NCBI GenBank assembly: GCA_016793805.1
Contig: JAEUIZ010000031.1
Span: 1-64,000 of the forward strand
Source: Phycisphaerae bacterium
GTDB taxonomy: Bacteria > Planctomycetota > Phycisphaerae > Phycisphaerales > UBA1924
DNA length: 64,000 nucleotides
Reading direction: 5' to 3'
The notes under the pieces are model-generated. The model was not told the DNA's origin. It searched no databases and saw nothing but the letters and a program-made list of their open reading frames with translations. Numbering within the stretch: position 1 is the stretch's first letter; each line of letters opens with the position of its first letter. The translations under genes were made by a program, and so were the position numbers. Shown here piece after piece: positions 32,006 to 41,133 of the stretch.

Positions 32006-32434
32006 ATGGCCGACTCCATCTTCACGCGCATCATCCGAGGCGAGATCCCGTCGCACCGGCTCTACGAGGACGACCGCGTCTTCGCGTTCCTCGACATCGG
32101 GCCGCTCAGCCAAGGCCATGCGCTGGTGGTGCCCAAGGAGCCCGCCGAGACGATCGACAAACTCAGCGACGAGTCGGCGGCCGCGATCGGGCGGTGCCTC
32201 CCGCGGCTGGCCCGCGCGATCCTCAAGGCCACGGGAGCGACCGCGTTCAACATCCTGCAGAACAACGGCCGGGCCGCGCACCAGGCCGTCCCGCACGTCC
32301 ACTTCCACATCATTCCGCGGTTCGAGAATCGGCCCGACGGCGCGGGGCTCGAGATCACCTGGCGGGCCCAGAAACTGGAATCGGCCGCCGGCGCCGACCT
32401 GGCCCGCAAGATCATCGCGAATCTGGCCGGGTGA
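32006..32434 (+). CDS. HIT-family (histidine triad) nucleotide-binding protein
   Basis: A 142-residue HINT-type hydrolase with the triad HVHFHII (H97, H99, H101) and the N-terminal IFTRIIRGEIPSHRLYEDD pattern, followed by the conserved GHALVVPK. Such proteins hydrolyse AMP-lysine or AMP-amino-acid phosphoramidates. About 30 residues after the triad form a helical tail (LARKIIANLAG). It shares strand and spacing with the SDR gene, possibly one transcript. Confidence 0.94.
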   Translation: MADSIFTRIIRGEIPSHRLYEDDRVFAFLDIGPLSQGHALVVPKEPAETIDKLSDESAAAIGRCLPRLARAILKATGATAFNILQNNGRAAHQAVPHVHFHIIPRFENRPDGAGLEITWRAQKLESAAGADLARKIIANLAG

Positions 32435-32502
32435 TGTTCGCCTGTTGCCCCTGCCCCGGCCCAACTTGCGTTCCCACCTCAGCGGACCGATAAAGATGGC
32501 GT

Positions 32503-33918
32503 ATGCGCCACTATGACCTCTGCGTGATCGGGAGCGGACCGGCGGGCCAGAAGGCCGCGATCCAGGCCGCCAAACTCGGCAAGTCCGTCTGCATCATCGA
32601 ACGCCGCGAGGTGGTCGGCGGGGCGTCGGTGAACACGGGCACGATCCCATCCAAGGCCCTGCGCGAGGCGATCCTGTCGTTCTGCGGTCGGCAGTCCGCC
32701 ATGCCGCGCGAGGCCGACCTCCGCGCCGCGCGCGACGCCACCTTCGCGGGGATCATGCAATCGTGCCACAACGTCATCAAGGCCGAGATCGACATCGTCC
32801 GCGGGCACCTCGGGTCCAACGGCGTCGATCTGCTGACGGGCACGGCCTCGTTCCGCGACGCGACCACGGTGGACATCCGCGGCGCCCACGCCAGCCAGGC
32901 CGTCACCGCCGACAAGTTCGCCATCACCGTGGGCACGGTCCCGGCCAAATCGCCGTCCATCCCGTTCGACGACCACGAGATCATCACCTCCGACGAGATC
33001 CACCGGCTCCACCAACTGCCGCGCACGATGATCGTCGTGGGCGGGGGCGTGATCGGGACGGAGTACGCCTCGATGCTCTCGGTGCTGGGGGTGCGCGTCA
33101 CGCTGCTGGAGGGCCGCAATCGCCTCCTCGACTTCGTTGACGCCGAGGTCATCGAGGCGTTGCAGTACCACCTCCGCCAGGGCGGGATGACGCTGCGCCT
33201 GGGCGAGAAGGTCGTGCGGATCGCCAAGGTCGAGCCCCCGCGCGGCGCACGGTCGCTCAACAGCGAACTCGTCGAAGCGACGCTCGAGAGCGGCAAGACC
33301 CTCCGCGCCGACTGCCTGCTCTACGCCGTGGGGCGTCAGGGCGCTACCGCGGACCTCAACCTCGCCGCCGCGGGGCTCGAGGCCGACGAGCGCGGACGGA
33401 TCCCCGTCAACGAGTTCTTCCAGACCAAGGTCCCGCACATCTACGCCTGCGGGGACGTCATCGGGTTCCCGGCCCTCGCCTCCACGAGCATGGAGCAGGG
33501 CCGGCTCGCCGCCTGCCACATGTTCGGCGAGCCTCGCGAGATGATCGCCGACCTGTTGCCCTACGGCATCTACGCCGTCCCCGAGATTTCGATGGTCGGA
33601 TGGACCGAGGAGCGGCTCACCAAGGAGGGCATCCCCTACGAGGCCGGCATCGCCCAGTACAAGGAGATCGCCCGAGGGCAACTCGTCGGCGACGACATCG
33701 GGATGCTCAAACTCCTCATCCACCAGGAGTCCCACGCCATCCTCGGGGTCCATGCCATCGGCACCGGCGCGACCGAACTCATCCACATCGGCCAGGCCGT
33801 CATGGCCCTCCGCGGCACCGCCGAGTACTTCGTCAACACCGTCTTCAACTATCCCACGCTCGCCGAGTGCTACAAGGTCGCCGCCCTCAACGGGCTCAAC
33901 AAACTCAAAAACCTGTAG
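32503..33918 (+). CDS. sthA: Soluble pyridine nucleotide transhydrogenase (SthA)
   Basis: A 471-residue flavoprotein of the disulfide-reductase fold. FAD motif GSGPAGQKAAIQAAKLG (about residues 9-25) and NAD(P) motif VGGGVIGTEYASML (around 185) are visible, as is the second FAD motif YACGDVIGFPALAS. The redox CxxxxC of lipoamide dehydrogenase is replaced by GGASVNTGTIPSKALRE without cysteine, the hallmark of SthA. It equilibrates NADPH with NAD. It is encoded 68 bases after the HIT gene. The alternative call is an inactive dihydrolipoamide dehydrogenase; the loop sequence makes SthA better. Confidence 0.93.
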   Translation: MRHYDLCVIGSGPAGQKAAIQAAKLGKSVCIIERREVVGGASVNTGTIPSKALREAILSFCGRQSAMPREADLRAARDATFAGIMQSCHNVIKAEIDIVRGHLGSNGVDLLTGTASFRDATTVDIRGAHASQAVTADKFAITVGTVPAKSPSIPFDDHEIITSDEIHRLHQLPRTMIVVGGGVIGTEYASMLSVLGVRVTLLEGRNRLLDFVDAEVIEALQYHLRQGGMTLRLGEKVVRIAKVEPPRGARSLNSELVEATLESGKTLRADCLLYAVGRQGATADLNLAAAGLEADERGRIPVNEFFQTKVPHIYACGDVIGFPALASTSMEQGRLAACHMFGEPREMIADLLPYGIYAVPEISMVGWTEERLTKEGIPYEAGIAQYKEIARGQLVGDDIGMLKLLIHQESHAILGVHAIGTGATELIHIGQAVMALRGTAEYFVNTVFNYPTLAECYKVAALNGLNKLKNL

Positions 33919-33953
33919 ACGCGAACCGCAGCCGCTCGACAAGCACCCGTCGC

Positions 33954-34919
33954 TCACACGATCTCGACCCGCGCCGGGCTCGCGCACAGGCCCGCCGCCG
34001 CCCCGCGCGAGAGCAACGCCTCGATCGCCGACCGCCCCGCCTCGCCCATGTCGCGAGTGCGCGCCGACACGTACATCCGGCAGTAGCGGTCCACCCGCTC
34101 CAGCGAGACGCCGCCACCACCTCCGGCCCGCCGGGCGTTGGCCTCCGCGAACGGCAGCGTGTACCGCACCGACTCGTCCCATCGTTCCATCGCGTACGCC
34201 ACCGACCGCGAGAGCAGCCCCGCCACCTCGGCCAGCGCGCCCGCGCCGAAGCGAGCGTCCAGATCCCGCCGAATCGCGTTGACGCCCAGCGGCAGCGGGC
34301 CACCCGTCTCCTCGCGCCACCACTCGCCCAGGTCCACCACCAGCCGGAGCCCCGCGTCGGCGAACGTCAGTTGACCCTCGTGGATCACCAGCCCCGCGTC
34401 CGCCTCGCCCCGCGACACCATCGGGATCACCTGCTCGAACGGCACCTCGACGATCCCCGCGTCGCCCGCACTCTCAAGCAGCAAGGACAGCACCAGGAAC
34501 GCCGTGGTCCGTCGCCCAGGGATCGCCAGACGCAGGCCAGGCTTTCGAAGGCACCCCTCACAGCGAATGGCGGCGTTGTCGGCCCGCGCGACGACCTTTG
34601 GCCCGAAGCCCTCCCCGAAACTCGCCCCGCAGCGCGTGATCGCGTACCGACCCGCCACGTCCGCCCACGCGCGCACCGAGAGGGCCGTGATGTCGAGGTC
34701 GCCCGCTTCCGCGGCGCGCCGATTCAGGACCTCAATATCCGCCGGCAGTGCCAAGAACCGAAACCGCCCCGTGTCGAGCGCGGGAGCCGCGAGCATCGCG
34801 GGCGAGCCGTGGCGGATCGGGCCGTCGCCCGCGCGGGAGGGGTCGAACTTCCCCGTCAGAGGCCACCACATGAACGCGTCGTCGGGATCGGGCGAGTGCG
34901 CCAGCACGAGGTCGATCAT
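33954..34919 (-). CDS. mqnD: 1,4-dihydroxy-6-naphthoate synthase (MqnD)
   Basis: MqnD converts cyclic dehypoxanthine futalosine to 1,4-dihydroxy-6-naphthoate in the futalosine menaquinone pathway. The start LAHSPDPDDAFMWWPLTG and the catalytic motif VIHEGQLTF (His near 180) are diagnostic of this periplasmic-binding-protein-like fold. At 321 residues it is about 40 longer than usual, with extra residues around the middle loop (AAIRCEGCLRKPG). No other mqn gene is nearby. Presence of MqnD predicts menaquinone made without MenF/D. Confidence 0.92.
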   Translation of the reverse strand: MIDLVLAHSPDPDDAFMWWPLTGKFDPSRAGDGPIRHGSPAMLAAPALDTGRFRFLALPADIEVLNRRAAEAGDLDITALSVRAWADVAGRYAITRCGASFGEGFGPKVVARADNAAIRCEGCLRKPGLRLAIPGRRTTAFLVLSLLLESAGDAGIVEVPFEQVIPMVSRGEADAGLVIHEGQLTFADAGLRLVVDLGEWWREETGGPLPLGVNAIRRDLDARFGAGALAEVAGLLSRSVAYAMERWDESVRYTLPFAEANARRAGGGGGVSLERVDRYCRMYVSARTRDMGEAGRSAIEALLSRGAAAGLCASPARVEIV

Positions 34920-35008
34920 GGGCGATGGTACCGGCGGGCTAGACTCTGGTCCGCGTGCGTCCGATCCGATCCGGGCCCGGCCGCACGCCCCGCGGAGAAG
35001 GAGTCGGC

Positions 35009-36136
35009 ATGCCCATCAAGACCGTGTACAACGCCCAGATCGAGCATCTCCAGATCCTCGACGAGACCGGCAAACTCGACGACAAACTCGCCAAGGACAC
35101 GCTGACCGACGAGCAGGTCTCGTACCTCTACGAGCAGATGACGGTCTGTCGCCAACTCGACGAGGTCGCGTTCCGTCTGCAGCGCTCCGGGCGCATGGGC
35201 ACCTATCCGCAGAACAAGGGCCAGGAGGCCGCCGCCGCGGGCTCCGGCTTCGCCGCGAAAAAGGGCGTGGACTTCCTCGTCCCGTGCTATCGCGAGAACC
35301 TCGCGCTCTTCCTCCACGGCCTGCCCATGCACTACGTCCTGCTCCACTGGATGGGCGACGAGCGCGGGAACCAGATCCCCGAGGGCGTGAACATCACCCC
35401 CATCTCCATCCCCATCGGGACCCAGATGCTCCACGCCACCGGCATCGCCTGGGCCTTCAAACTCCGCAAGGAGCCGCGCGTGGCCGTCACCTACTTCGGC
35501 GACGGCGCCACCAGCGAGGGCGACTTCCACGAGGCCATGAACTTCGCCAGCGTGCTCCAGGTCCCGTGCGTCTTCTTCTGCCAGAACAACCACTGGGCCA
35601 TCTCCGTCCCGCGCGAGATCCAGATGAACTCCGAGACCGTGGCGCAGAAGGCCATCGCCTACGGCATGCCCACGATCCAGGTCGATGGCAACGACCTCTT
35701 CGCGGTCTACAAGGCCAGCCGCGACGCGATCGAGCGGGCACGCTCCGGCGGGGGGCCGAGTTTCATCGAGGCCGTCACATATCGCCTCGGCGACCACACG
35801 ACCGCCGACGACGCGAGGCGGTATCGCGATCAGAAGGAAGTCGAGATGTGGGCCGCGCGCGATCCGCTCGTGCGACTCCGCAAGTACCTCGAGAAGAAGG
35901 ACCTCTGGAGCGAGGACCGCCAGAAGAGACTCGAGGAGCGGGCCAAGGCGATCGTGCAGGAGGTCGTCAAGACCGCCGAGGGGATCGAGAAGCCAGCGAC
36001 CGACGACATCTTCGACTACACCTTCGCGGGCGAGTTGCCGGCCGAACTCCAGCGACAGAAGGCGACGATGCGGACGAGCAGCCTCGGGCAGCGCCCCGAG
36101 CAAGTCGGCCTCCATGCCGTTCCCGAGAGGGCCTGA
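35009..36136 (+). CDS. pdhA: Pyruvate dehydrogenase E1 component alpha subunit
   Basis: A 375-residue thiamine-diphosphate subunit of a 2-oxoacid dehydrogenase. The ThDP motif spans GDGATSEGDFHEAMNFASV to CQNNHWAIS (about residues 168-200), and the phosphorylation-loop-like YRLGDHTTADD is present. N-terminal YEQMTVCRQLDE and GRMGTYPQNKGQEA match bacterial E1-alpha of the BkdA/PdhA type. The ATG at 35009 follows GAAGGAG. With pdhB 60 bases downstream it forms the alpha2-beta2 E1. E2 and E3 genes are absent here. Pyruvate is likelier than branched-chain substrates because of the LPMHYVLLHWMGDE region, but this is not certain. Confidence 0.92.
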   Translation: MPIKTVYNAQIEHLQILDETGKLDDKLAKDTLTDEQVSYLYEQMTVCRQLDEVAFRLQRSGRMGTYPQNKGQEAAAAGSGFAAKKGVDFLVPCYRENLALFLHGLPMHYVLLHWMGDERGNQIPEGVNITPISIPIGTQMLHATGIAWAFKLRKEPRVAVTYFGDGATSEGDFHEAMNFASVLQVPCVFFCQNNHWAISVPREIQMNSETVAQKAIAYGMPTIQVDGNDLFAVYKASRDAIERARSGGGPSFIEAVTYRLGDHTTADDARRYRDQKEVEMWAARDPLVRLRKYLEKKDLWSEDRQKRLEERAKAIVQEVVKTAEGIEKPATDDIFDYTFAGELPAELQRQKATMRTSSLGQRPEQVGLHAVPERA

Positions 36137-36196
36137 TCCGCCGGGGCGCGAGATCGCGGATTGTGAGCCGGTGCAACTGAACTGACGGAGTCTGCC

Positions 36197-37195
36197 ATGC
36201 CACGTTCGGAAATGATGATCGAAAAAGGCCTCACCCTCGTCGACGCCATCAACGAGGCCCTCTACCAGGAAATGGAACGCGACGACCGCGTCGTCATCCT
36301 CGGCGAGGACGTGGGCCTCAACGGCGGCGTCTTCCGCGTCACCGACGGCCTCCAGAAACGCTTCGGCCCCGATCGCGTCGTCGATACCCCCCTCGCCGAG
36401 TCCGGGATCATGGGCACCGCCATCGGCCTGGCCATGGCCGGCATGCGGCCCGTCCCCGAGATCCAGTTCGAGGGGTTCCTCGGGCCCGCCTTTGACCAAC
36501 TCGTCAACCACGCCGCACGCTACCGCACCCGCTCCCGCGGCGCCATCACGGTCCCCATGACCGTCCGCGTCCCCGTCGGCGGAGGCATCCACGCCCCCGA
36601 ACTCCACTCCGACTCGCCCGAGGCGATCTACGCCCACCAGCCGGGGCTGAAGGTCGTCATGCCGAGCACCCCCTACGACGCCAAGGGCCTCCTCACCTCC
36701 GCCATCCGAGACCCGGACCCGGTCATCTTCTTCGAGCCCAAGCGCGTCTACCGCTCCTTCCGCGAGCACATCCCCGAGGAGGAATACACCATCCCCATCG
36801 GGCAGGCCAAGGTCGTCTCCGAGGGCTCGGACATCACCATGATCTCCTGGGGCGCCACGGTCTTCCAGTGCCTCGAGGCCCTCGACCAGTTGCCCGAGGA
36901 CGTCTCCGTCGAACTCATCGACCTCCGCACCATCGACCCGATCGACGAGGACGCGATCTGCCAGTCCGCCGAGAAGACCGGCCGCGTTGTCATCGTCCAC
37001 GAGGCCCCCAAGACCTGCGGCCTCGGCGCCGAACTCGCCACCATCATCCAGGAACGCTGCTTCCTCCACCTCGAAGCCCCCGTGCAGCGCGTCTGCGGCT
37101 TTGACACCGTGATGCCGTATTACAAACTCGAACTCGAATACCTTCCCGACGCCGCACGCATCGTCGAGGCGCTCCAGCAGGTGGCCGCGTACTAG
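36197..37195 (+). CDS. pdhB: Pyruvate dehydrogenase E1 component beta subunit
   Basis: A 332-residue E1-beta subunit with LVDAINEALYQEMERDDRVV, the ThDP-contacting GEDVG and LAESGIMGTAIGLAMAG, and the C-terminal transketolase half (VVIVHEAPKTCGLGAELA). Length matches the family (about 325). It is the partner of the preceding alpha subunit and makes the E1 heterotetramer that decarboxylates the 2-oxoacid and acylates lipoyl-E2. A GGAG precedes the ATG. Confidence 0.94.
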   Translation: MPRSEMMIEKGLTLVDAINEALYQEMERDDRVVILGEDVGLNGGVFRVTDGLQKRFGPDRVVDTPLAESGIMGTAIGLAMAGMRPVPEIQFEGFLGPAFDQLVNHAARYRTRSRGAITVPMTVRVPVGGGIHAPELHSDSPEAIYAHQPGLKVVMPSTPYDAKGLLTSAIRDPDPVIFFEPKRVYRSFREHIPEEEYTIPIGQAKVVSEGSDITMISWGATVFQCLEALDQLPEDVSVELIDLRTIDPIDEDAICQSAEKTGRVVIVHEAPKTCGLGAELATIIQERCFLHLEAPVQRVCGFDTVMPYYKLELEYLPDAARIVEALQQVAAY

Positions 37196-37219
37196 GCTCG
37201 GCGGCCTCCCACGCGCGTC

Positions 37220-38386
37220 ATGCTCGCCGCTCTCCGCACATCCCGACTCATCCTCCGCGCCTTCACCCTTGACGACGCCGAGGCCACCGTCCGCATCTGC
37301 GGGCAGCGGATCGTCGCCGCCACCACGCTGCGAATCCCGCACCCCTATTCCCTCGCCGACGCCCGCGCCTGGCTCGGCATGCTTCCCGATCTCGCCGCCT
37401 CCGATCGCGGCGTCGTCTTCGCCATCACGCTCGACGGGGCCGTCATCGGCTCCATCGGGCTGACCGTCGACCGCCCGCACTCTCGCGCGGAAATCGGATA
37501 CGTCATCGATCCCTCCCACTGGGGCAAGGGCTACGCCACCGAGGCCGCTCGCGCCGTCGTGGAGCACGCCTTCGGCACGCTCGCCCTCCGCCGACTCTTC
37601 GCGTGGCACTTCTCGCGTAATCCTGCCTCCGGGCGAGTGCTCGCCAAGGCCGGCTTCACGCGCGAGGGCTCCCAACGCCGCCAGTTCCTCAAGTGGGGCA
37701 GATTCGAGGACGCGGAGGTCTTCGGCATGGTCCGCGGCCCACAACAACCGGGCGAGCCGCGCCACGGCGATCCACTCCCCGCGCCGCCCCCGGGCGCGCC
37801 CACAAGCCGTCCCGTCGCGCCGAGCCCGCCCACCCGAACCACGCCGACCTGCACGCTCCGCCCGCTCCGGCCCGAGGATCGCGCCCCCGCGCTCGCCGCC
37901 ATCGACCGCGCCGGCATCCTCGCCGACGCCCTCCCGTGGACCGGCCCGCTCTCGTCGCCCGCGCCAGCGAACGCGTCCGAGCGAGCCGCTCAAGACCCGC
38001 TCGATCTGGCCGCGCTCGCCGAGGCTCACCGCCGCGCCGACGAGGGGCTCCTGCTCGCCATCGACAACGCCCGCGGCTCCCTCGTCGGCCTGGCCGCCCT
38101 CCGAACCTCGCGCGCCCACGAGCGCGCCGAGATCGCCTGCCTCCCGATTCCGGGCCTCCCCGATCCCACTCCACTCGCCGCGGCGGGCCTCATCGACATC
38201 GCATTCCATGACCTCGGCCTCAAGCGGCTCACCGCCTCCGCCCTCTCGCTCGACGACGCCGCACCGCTCCTGGCGCTCGGCTTTCGCCACGAGACCTCGC
38301 TCGCCTCGCACGCTCGCATCGACGGCCGGTTCCGCGATGTGCTCACCTTCGGCCTCCTCCGAGGCGAGCCCCTCGCTCCGCGCTAG
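37220..38386 (+). CDS. Tandem GNAT acetyltransferase (two RimJ-like domains)
   Basis: A 388-residue protein with a complete RimJ/RimL-type GNAT domain in residues 1-175 (TSRLILRAFTLDDAEATV, IGYVIDPSHWGKGYATEAAR as the acetyl-CoA pyrophosphate loop). A Pro-rich linker of about 40 residues leads to a second, weaker GNAT-like domain (TCTLRPLRPEDRAPALAAID, ERAEIACLPIPG...). The second half lacks the QxxGxG/A loop and may be an inactive dimerisation half. Substrate unknown; RimJ-type enzymes acetylate protein N-termini or small amines. It lies directly upstream of a four-gene amino-acid cluster. Confidence 0.85.
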   Translation: MLAALRTSRLILRAFTLDDAEATVRICGQRIVAATTLRIPHPYSLADARAWLGMLPDLAASDRGVVFAITLDGAVIGSIGLTVDRPHSRAEIGYVIDPSHWGKGYATEAARAVVEHAFGTLALRRLFAWHFSRNPASGRVLAKAGFTREGSQRRQFLKWGRFEDAEVFGMVRGPQQPGEPRHGDPLPAPPPGAPTSRPVAPSPPTRTTPTCTLRPLRPEDRAPALAAIDRAGILADALPWTGPLSSPAPANASERAAQDPLDLAALAEAHRRADEGLLLAIDNARGSLVGLAALRTSRAHERAEIACLPIPGLPDPTPLAAAGLIDIAFHDLGLKRLTASALSLDDAAPLLALGFRHETSLASHARIDGRFRDVLTFGLLRGEPLAPR

Positions 38387-38403
38387 CCGGCAACAATCCC
38401 GCG

Positions 38404-39594
38404 ATGCCGGAACGCTTCCTCACGATCATCGACTCGCGCCGCGACGCCCTCCTCGACGACCTGCGCCTCCACGTCGGCACGCCCACCGGCGGCTTCCACA
38501 CCCCGGGCCTCGATCGCACCCGCGCCCTCCTCACCGACCGCCTCCGCCGCCTCGGCGCTTCCATCGACCTCGTCCCGGGCGACCCCAAGCCCGACTGGCT
38601 CTTTGGCGTCTCGCCCAACTCGCCCATCCCGCCCACCGCCGTCTGCCGCGGGCCCGCGGGCATCGGCCCACCGATCCTCCTCGCCGGGCACCTCGACACC
38701 GTCCACGATCCCGCGGGTCCGTTCCGCGAACTCACCCTCGCGCCCGACGGCGCCACCGCCACCGGCCCAGGATGCGTGGACATGAAGGGCGGCCTGGTCA
38801 TCCTCGTCGCCGCGCTCGAAGCCCTCGCCGAGGCCGGCGTGATGCCCAACTGGACCGTCGTCTTCAACTCCGACGAGGAGACCGGCTCGTACCACTCCGA
38901 GGCCGTCCTCCGCGCCGAGGCCCGGCGAGCCGCCGGCGGCGTGGGCCTCGCCGTCGAGCCCGCGCTCCCCGACGGCTCTCTCGCCGTCGAACGCCTCGGC
39001 ACCGGGCAGTTCCGCATCGACGCCCGCGGCCGCGCCGCCCACGTCGGACGCGACTTCGCCTCCGGCGTCTCCGCGGTCACCGCGCTCGCCCGTGCCCTCG
39101 TCACCATCGGCGACCTCCCAGACCTCACGCGCGACAAGATCATCAACGTCGGGCCCGTCGAGGGCGGCATCGCCACCAATGTCGTCCCCGATCGCGCCAG
39201 CGCCTGGGGCAACGTCCGATTCCCCTCGCGACAGATCGCCGATGAACTCCAGCGCGACCTCGTCGCGCTCGAACGCCCGGGCCCGGCCTCGGTCCACGTC
39301 CGCACGTCCTTCAACCGCCCCGCCAAGCCACAGACCCCCGAGACCCTCCGCCTTGCAGCCCTCGCCCGACACGCCGCCGAAACCCTCGGACAGCGCCTCC
39401 CCTTCGCCAAGACCGGCGGCGTCTGCGACGGCAATATCCTTCAGTCCGAGGGCCTGCCCACCATCGACACGCTCGGCGTCCGCGGCGGTGGGCTCCACAC
39501 GCCCCAGGAGTGGATCGAGATCCCCAGCCTCGTCGAACGTTGCCAGTTGCTCGCCCTGCTCATGGCGCGGATCGCCGCCGGAGCCTGGACCTAG
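38404..39594 (+). CDS. M20-family metallohydrolase (carboxypeptidase/deacylase)
   Basis: A 396-residue dizinc hydrolase of the M20 family, related to CPG2, ArgE and DapE. Metal ligand motifs are AGHLDTVHDP (His near 97), GCVDMKGG (Asp near 126), NSDEETGS (Glu-Glu near 157) and the C-terminal GGGLHTPQE (His near 364). The dimerisation domain (FRIDARGRAAHVG) is intact. M20 members remove acyl groups or C-terminal glutamate from N-acyl amino acids. The stop is three bases from the aminotransferase start. With the two Ast-like genes downstream, cleavage of N-succinylglutamate is a reasonable hypothesis, in place of the M14 enzyme AstE. Confidence 0.88.
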   Translation: MPERFLTIIDSRRDALLDDLRLHVGTPTGGFHTPGLDRTRALLTDRLRRLGASIDLVPGDPKPDWLFGVSPNSPIPPTAVCRGPAGIGPPILLAGHLDTVHDPAGPFRELTLAPDGATATGPGCVDMKGGLVILVAALEALAEAGVMPNWTVVFNSDEETGSYHSEAVLRAEARRAAGGVGLAVEPALPDGSLAVERLGTGQFRIDARGRAAHVGRDFASGVSAVTALARALVTIGDLPDLTRDKIINVGPVEGGIATNVVPDRASAWGNVRFPSRQIADELQRDLVALERPGPASVHVRTSFNRPAKPQTPETLRLAALARHAAETLGQRLPFAKTGGVCDGNILQSEGLPTIDTLGVRGGGLHTPQEWIEIPSLVERCQLLALLMARIAAGAWT

Positions 39595-39597
39595 ACC

Positions 39598-41061
39598 ATG
39601 ACCACCGCCTCGCCCCGTCCCCCCGCGCCCCCGAAGCCCGCCACCACCGTTGGGCACGACCTGCACCACAGCCCCGCGGTCCGCCAGGCCATCGACGCCA
39701 TCGTCGCGCAGGTCAAGGCCGCCTCCGCACGGATCACCGGTCCCCGCGGGCCGCTGCCCGGGCTCACCGAGTCGTATGACGCCCTCATGGCCCGTGCCGC
39801 CGAATCGCGCGGACGCGCTCTCATGTACCCCTACCTCGGCTCGGGCGTCGGGCGCGGCGCCCTCGTCGAACTCGCCGACGGGTCGGTGAAGTGGGACATG
39901 CTCTGCGGCATCGGGGTCCACTTCTTCGGCCACTCCGATCCCGACCTCGCCGCCGCCGCCCTCGCCGCCGGGCTCGACAACACCGTCAAGCAGGGCAACC
40001 TCATCTCCAACAACGAGGCGTACACCTTTCTCGACACGCTGCTCGCCGAGGCCCGGAAGTCCAGCCGCCTTCGCCACGCCTACCTCGCCACCTCCGGGTG
40101 CATGGCCAACGAGAACGCGCTGAAGGTCTGCTTCCAGAAGACCGGCGGCGCGCCCCGCGTCCTGGCCTTCCGCGACTGCTTCATGGGCCGCTCCGTCGTC
40201 ATGTCCCAGATCGGCGACACCGCCGCCTATCGCCAGGGCGTCCCGCTCTCGGTGCTCGTGGACTACATGCCCTTCTGGGACCCCGCCGCCGCGGCCGCGA
40301 TGGGCAAGGCCAGGTTCATCGACGCCGCCGTCGCCCGCCTGCGCGAGTACATCGAACGGTACCCCAAGCAGCACGCCTGCTTCATCTTCGAACTCGTCCA
40401 GGGCGAGGGCGGCTTCAACGTCGGCGACCGCGACTTCTTCAAGGCCCTCATGGATGTCTGCCGCGCCCACGCCATCCCCATCTGGGACGACGAGATCCAG
40501 ACCTTCGGCCGCACCACGGCCATGTTCGCCTACGACCTCTTCGACCTCGGCGAGTACGTCGATGTCTTCTGCGTCGGCAAAATGACCCAGGCCTGCGCCA
40601 CCCTCTGGACCCCGGAGTTCAACCCCCAGCCCGGGCTCCTCTCCGGCACCTTCATCGGCGAGGGCGTCAGTTTCCGCGTCGGGCAGCGAGTCCTCGAACG
40701 CCTCCGCGACGGAGACTTCTACGGCCCCACCGGCCGCTTCTCGCGCCATCACGCAGCCTTCGCCGAGCAGGTCAACGCCCTGATCGCACGCCGTCCCGCA
40801 TGGTTCCCCAACGTCCCCGCACTTACCGAACTCCACGGGGGCATCGGGGGCATGATGCGCTTCACCCCCTTCGGCGGGGACAAGGACAAGGTCCAGAAGG
40901 CCGCCCGCGCCTGCTTCGACGAGGGCGTCATCCTCTTCTACGCCGGACACGGACCGTACCACCTCCGAATGCTCCCCCCGCTGCCCGTCTTTGACGAGAA
41001 GGACTGGCCCGCGGTCTTCCAGTGCGTGGAGCGCGGCCTGGCCCGCGTGGCGGGCGAATAA
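39598..41061 (+). CDS. Class III aminotransferase
   Basis: A 487-residue PLP-dependent aminotransferase of the class III (ornithine/acetylornithine) fold. Visible are TSGCMANENALKVCFQ, the Glu before the substrate site in FELVQGEGGFNVG, the PLP-contacting WDDEIQTFGRTT and the Schiff-base lysine in CVGKMTQ (near K327). It is longer than AstC or ArgD (about 400) with an extended N-terminus containing LHHSPAVRQAIDAIVAQVKA. Located between an M20 deacylase and AstA/AstD-like genes, it is the candidate omega-transaminase for N-succinylornithine. Other omega-amino substrates cannot be excluded. Confidence 0.88.
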   Translation: MTTASPRPPAPPKPATTVGHDLHHSPAVRQAIDAIVAQVKAASARITGPRGPLPGLTESYDALMARAAESRGRALMYPYLGSGVGRGALVELADGSVKWDMLCGIGVHFFGHSDPDLAAAALAAGLDNTVKQGNLISNNEAYTFLDTLLAEARKSSRLRHAYLATSGCMANENALKVCFQKTGGAPRVLAFRDCFMGRSVVMSQIGDTAAYRQGVPLSVLVDYMPFWDPAAAAAMGKARFIDAAVARLREYIERYPKQHACFIFELVQGEGGFNVGDRDFFKALMDVCRAHAIPIWDDEIQTFGRTTAMFAYDLFDLGEYVDVFCVGKMTQACATLWTPEFNPQPGLLSGTFIGEGVSFRVGQRVLERLRDGDFYGPTGRFSRHHAAFAEQVNALIARRPAWFPNVPALTELHGGIGGMMRFTPFGGDKDKVQKAARACFDEGVILFYAGHGPYHLRMLPPLPVFDEKDWPAVFQCVERGLARVAGE

Positions 41062-41133
41062 TCACCCGACGGAGGCCCCCGCCGGCGCGACGACTCCCGT
41101 CGCCGCGGCGCACGGCCGCGCACGGAGGCCCGC

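Noticed and set aside
34916-38311. A very long open frame (over 1100 codons) on the minus strand across pdhA, pdhB and the GNAT gene
   Set aside because: It is antisense to three genes with clear motifs; its translation is low-complexity Val/Asp/Gly/Glu-rich. It results from high GC at third codon positions.
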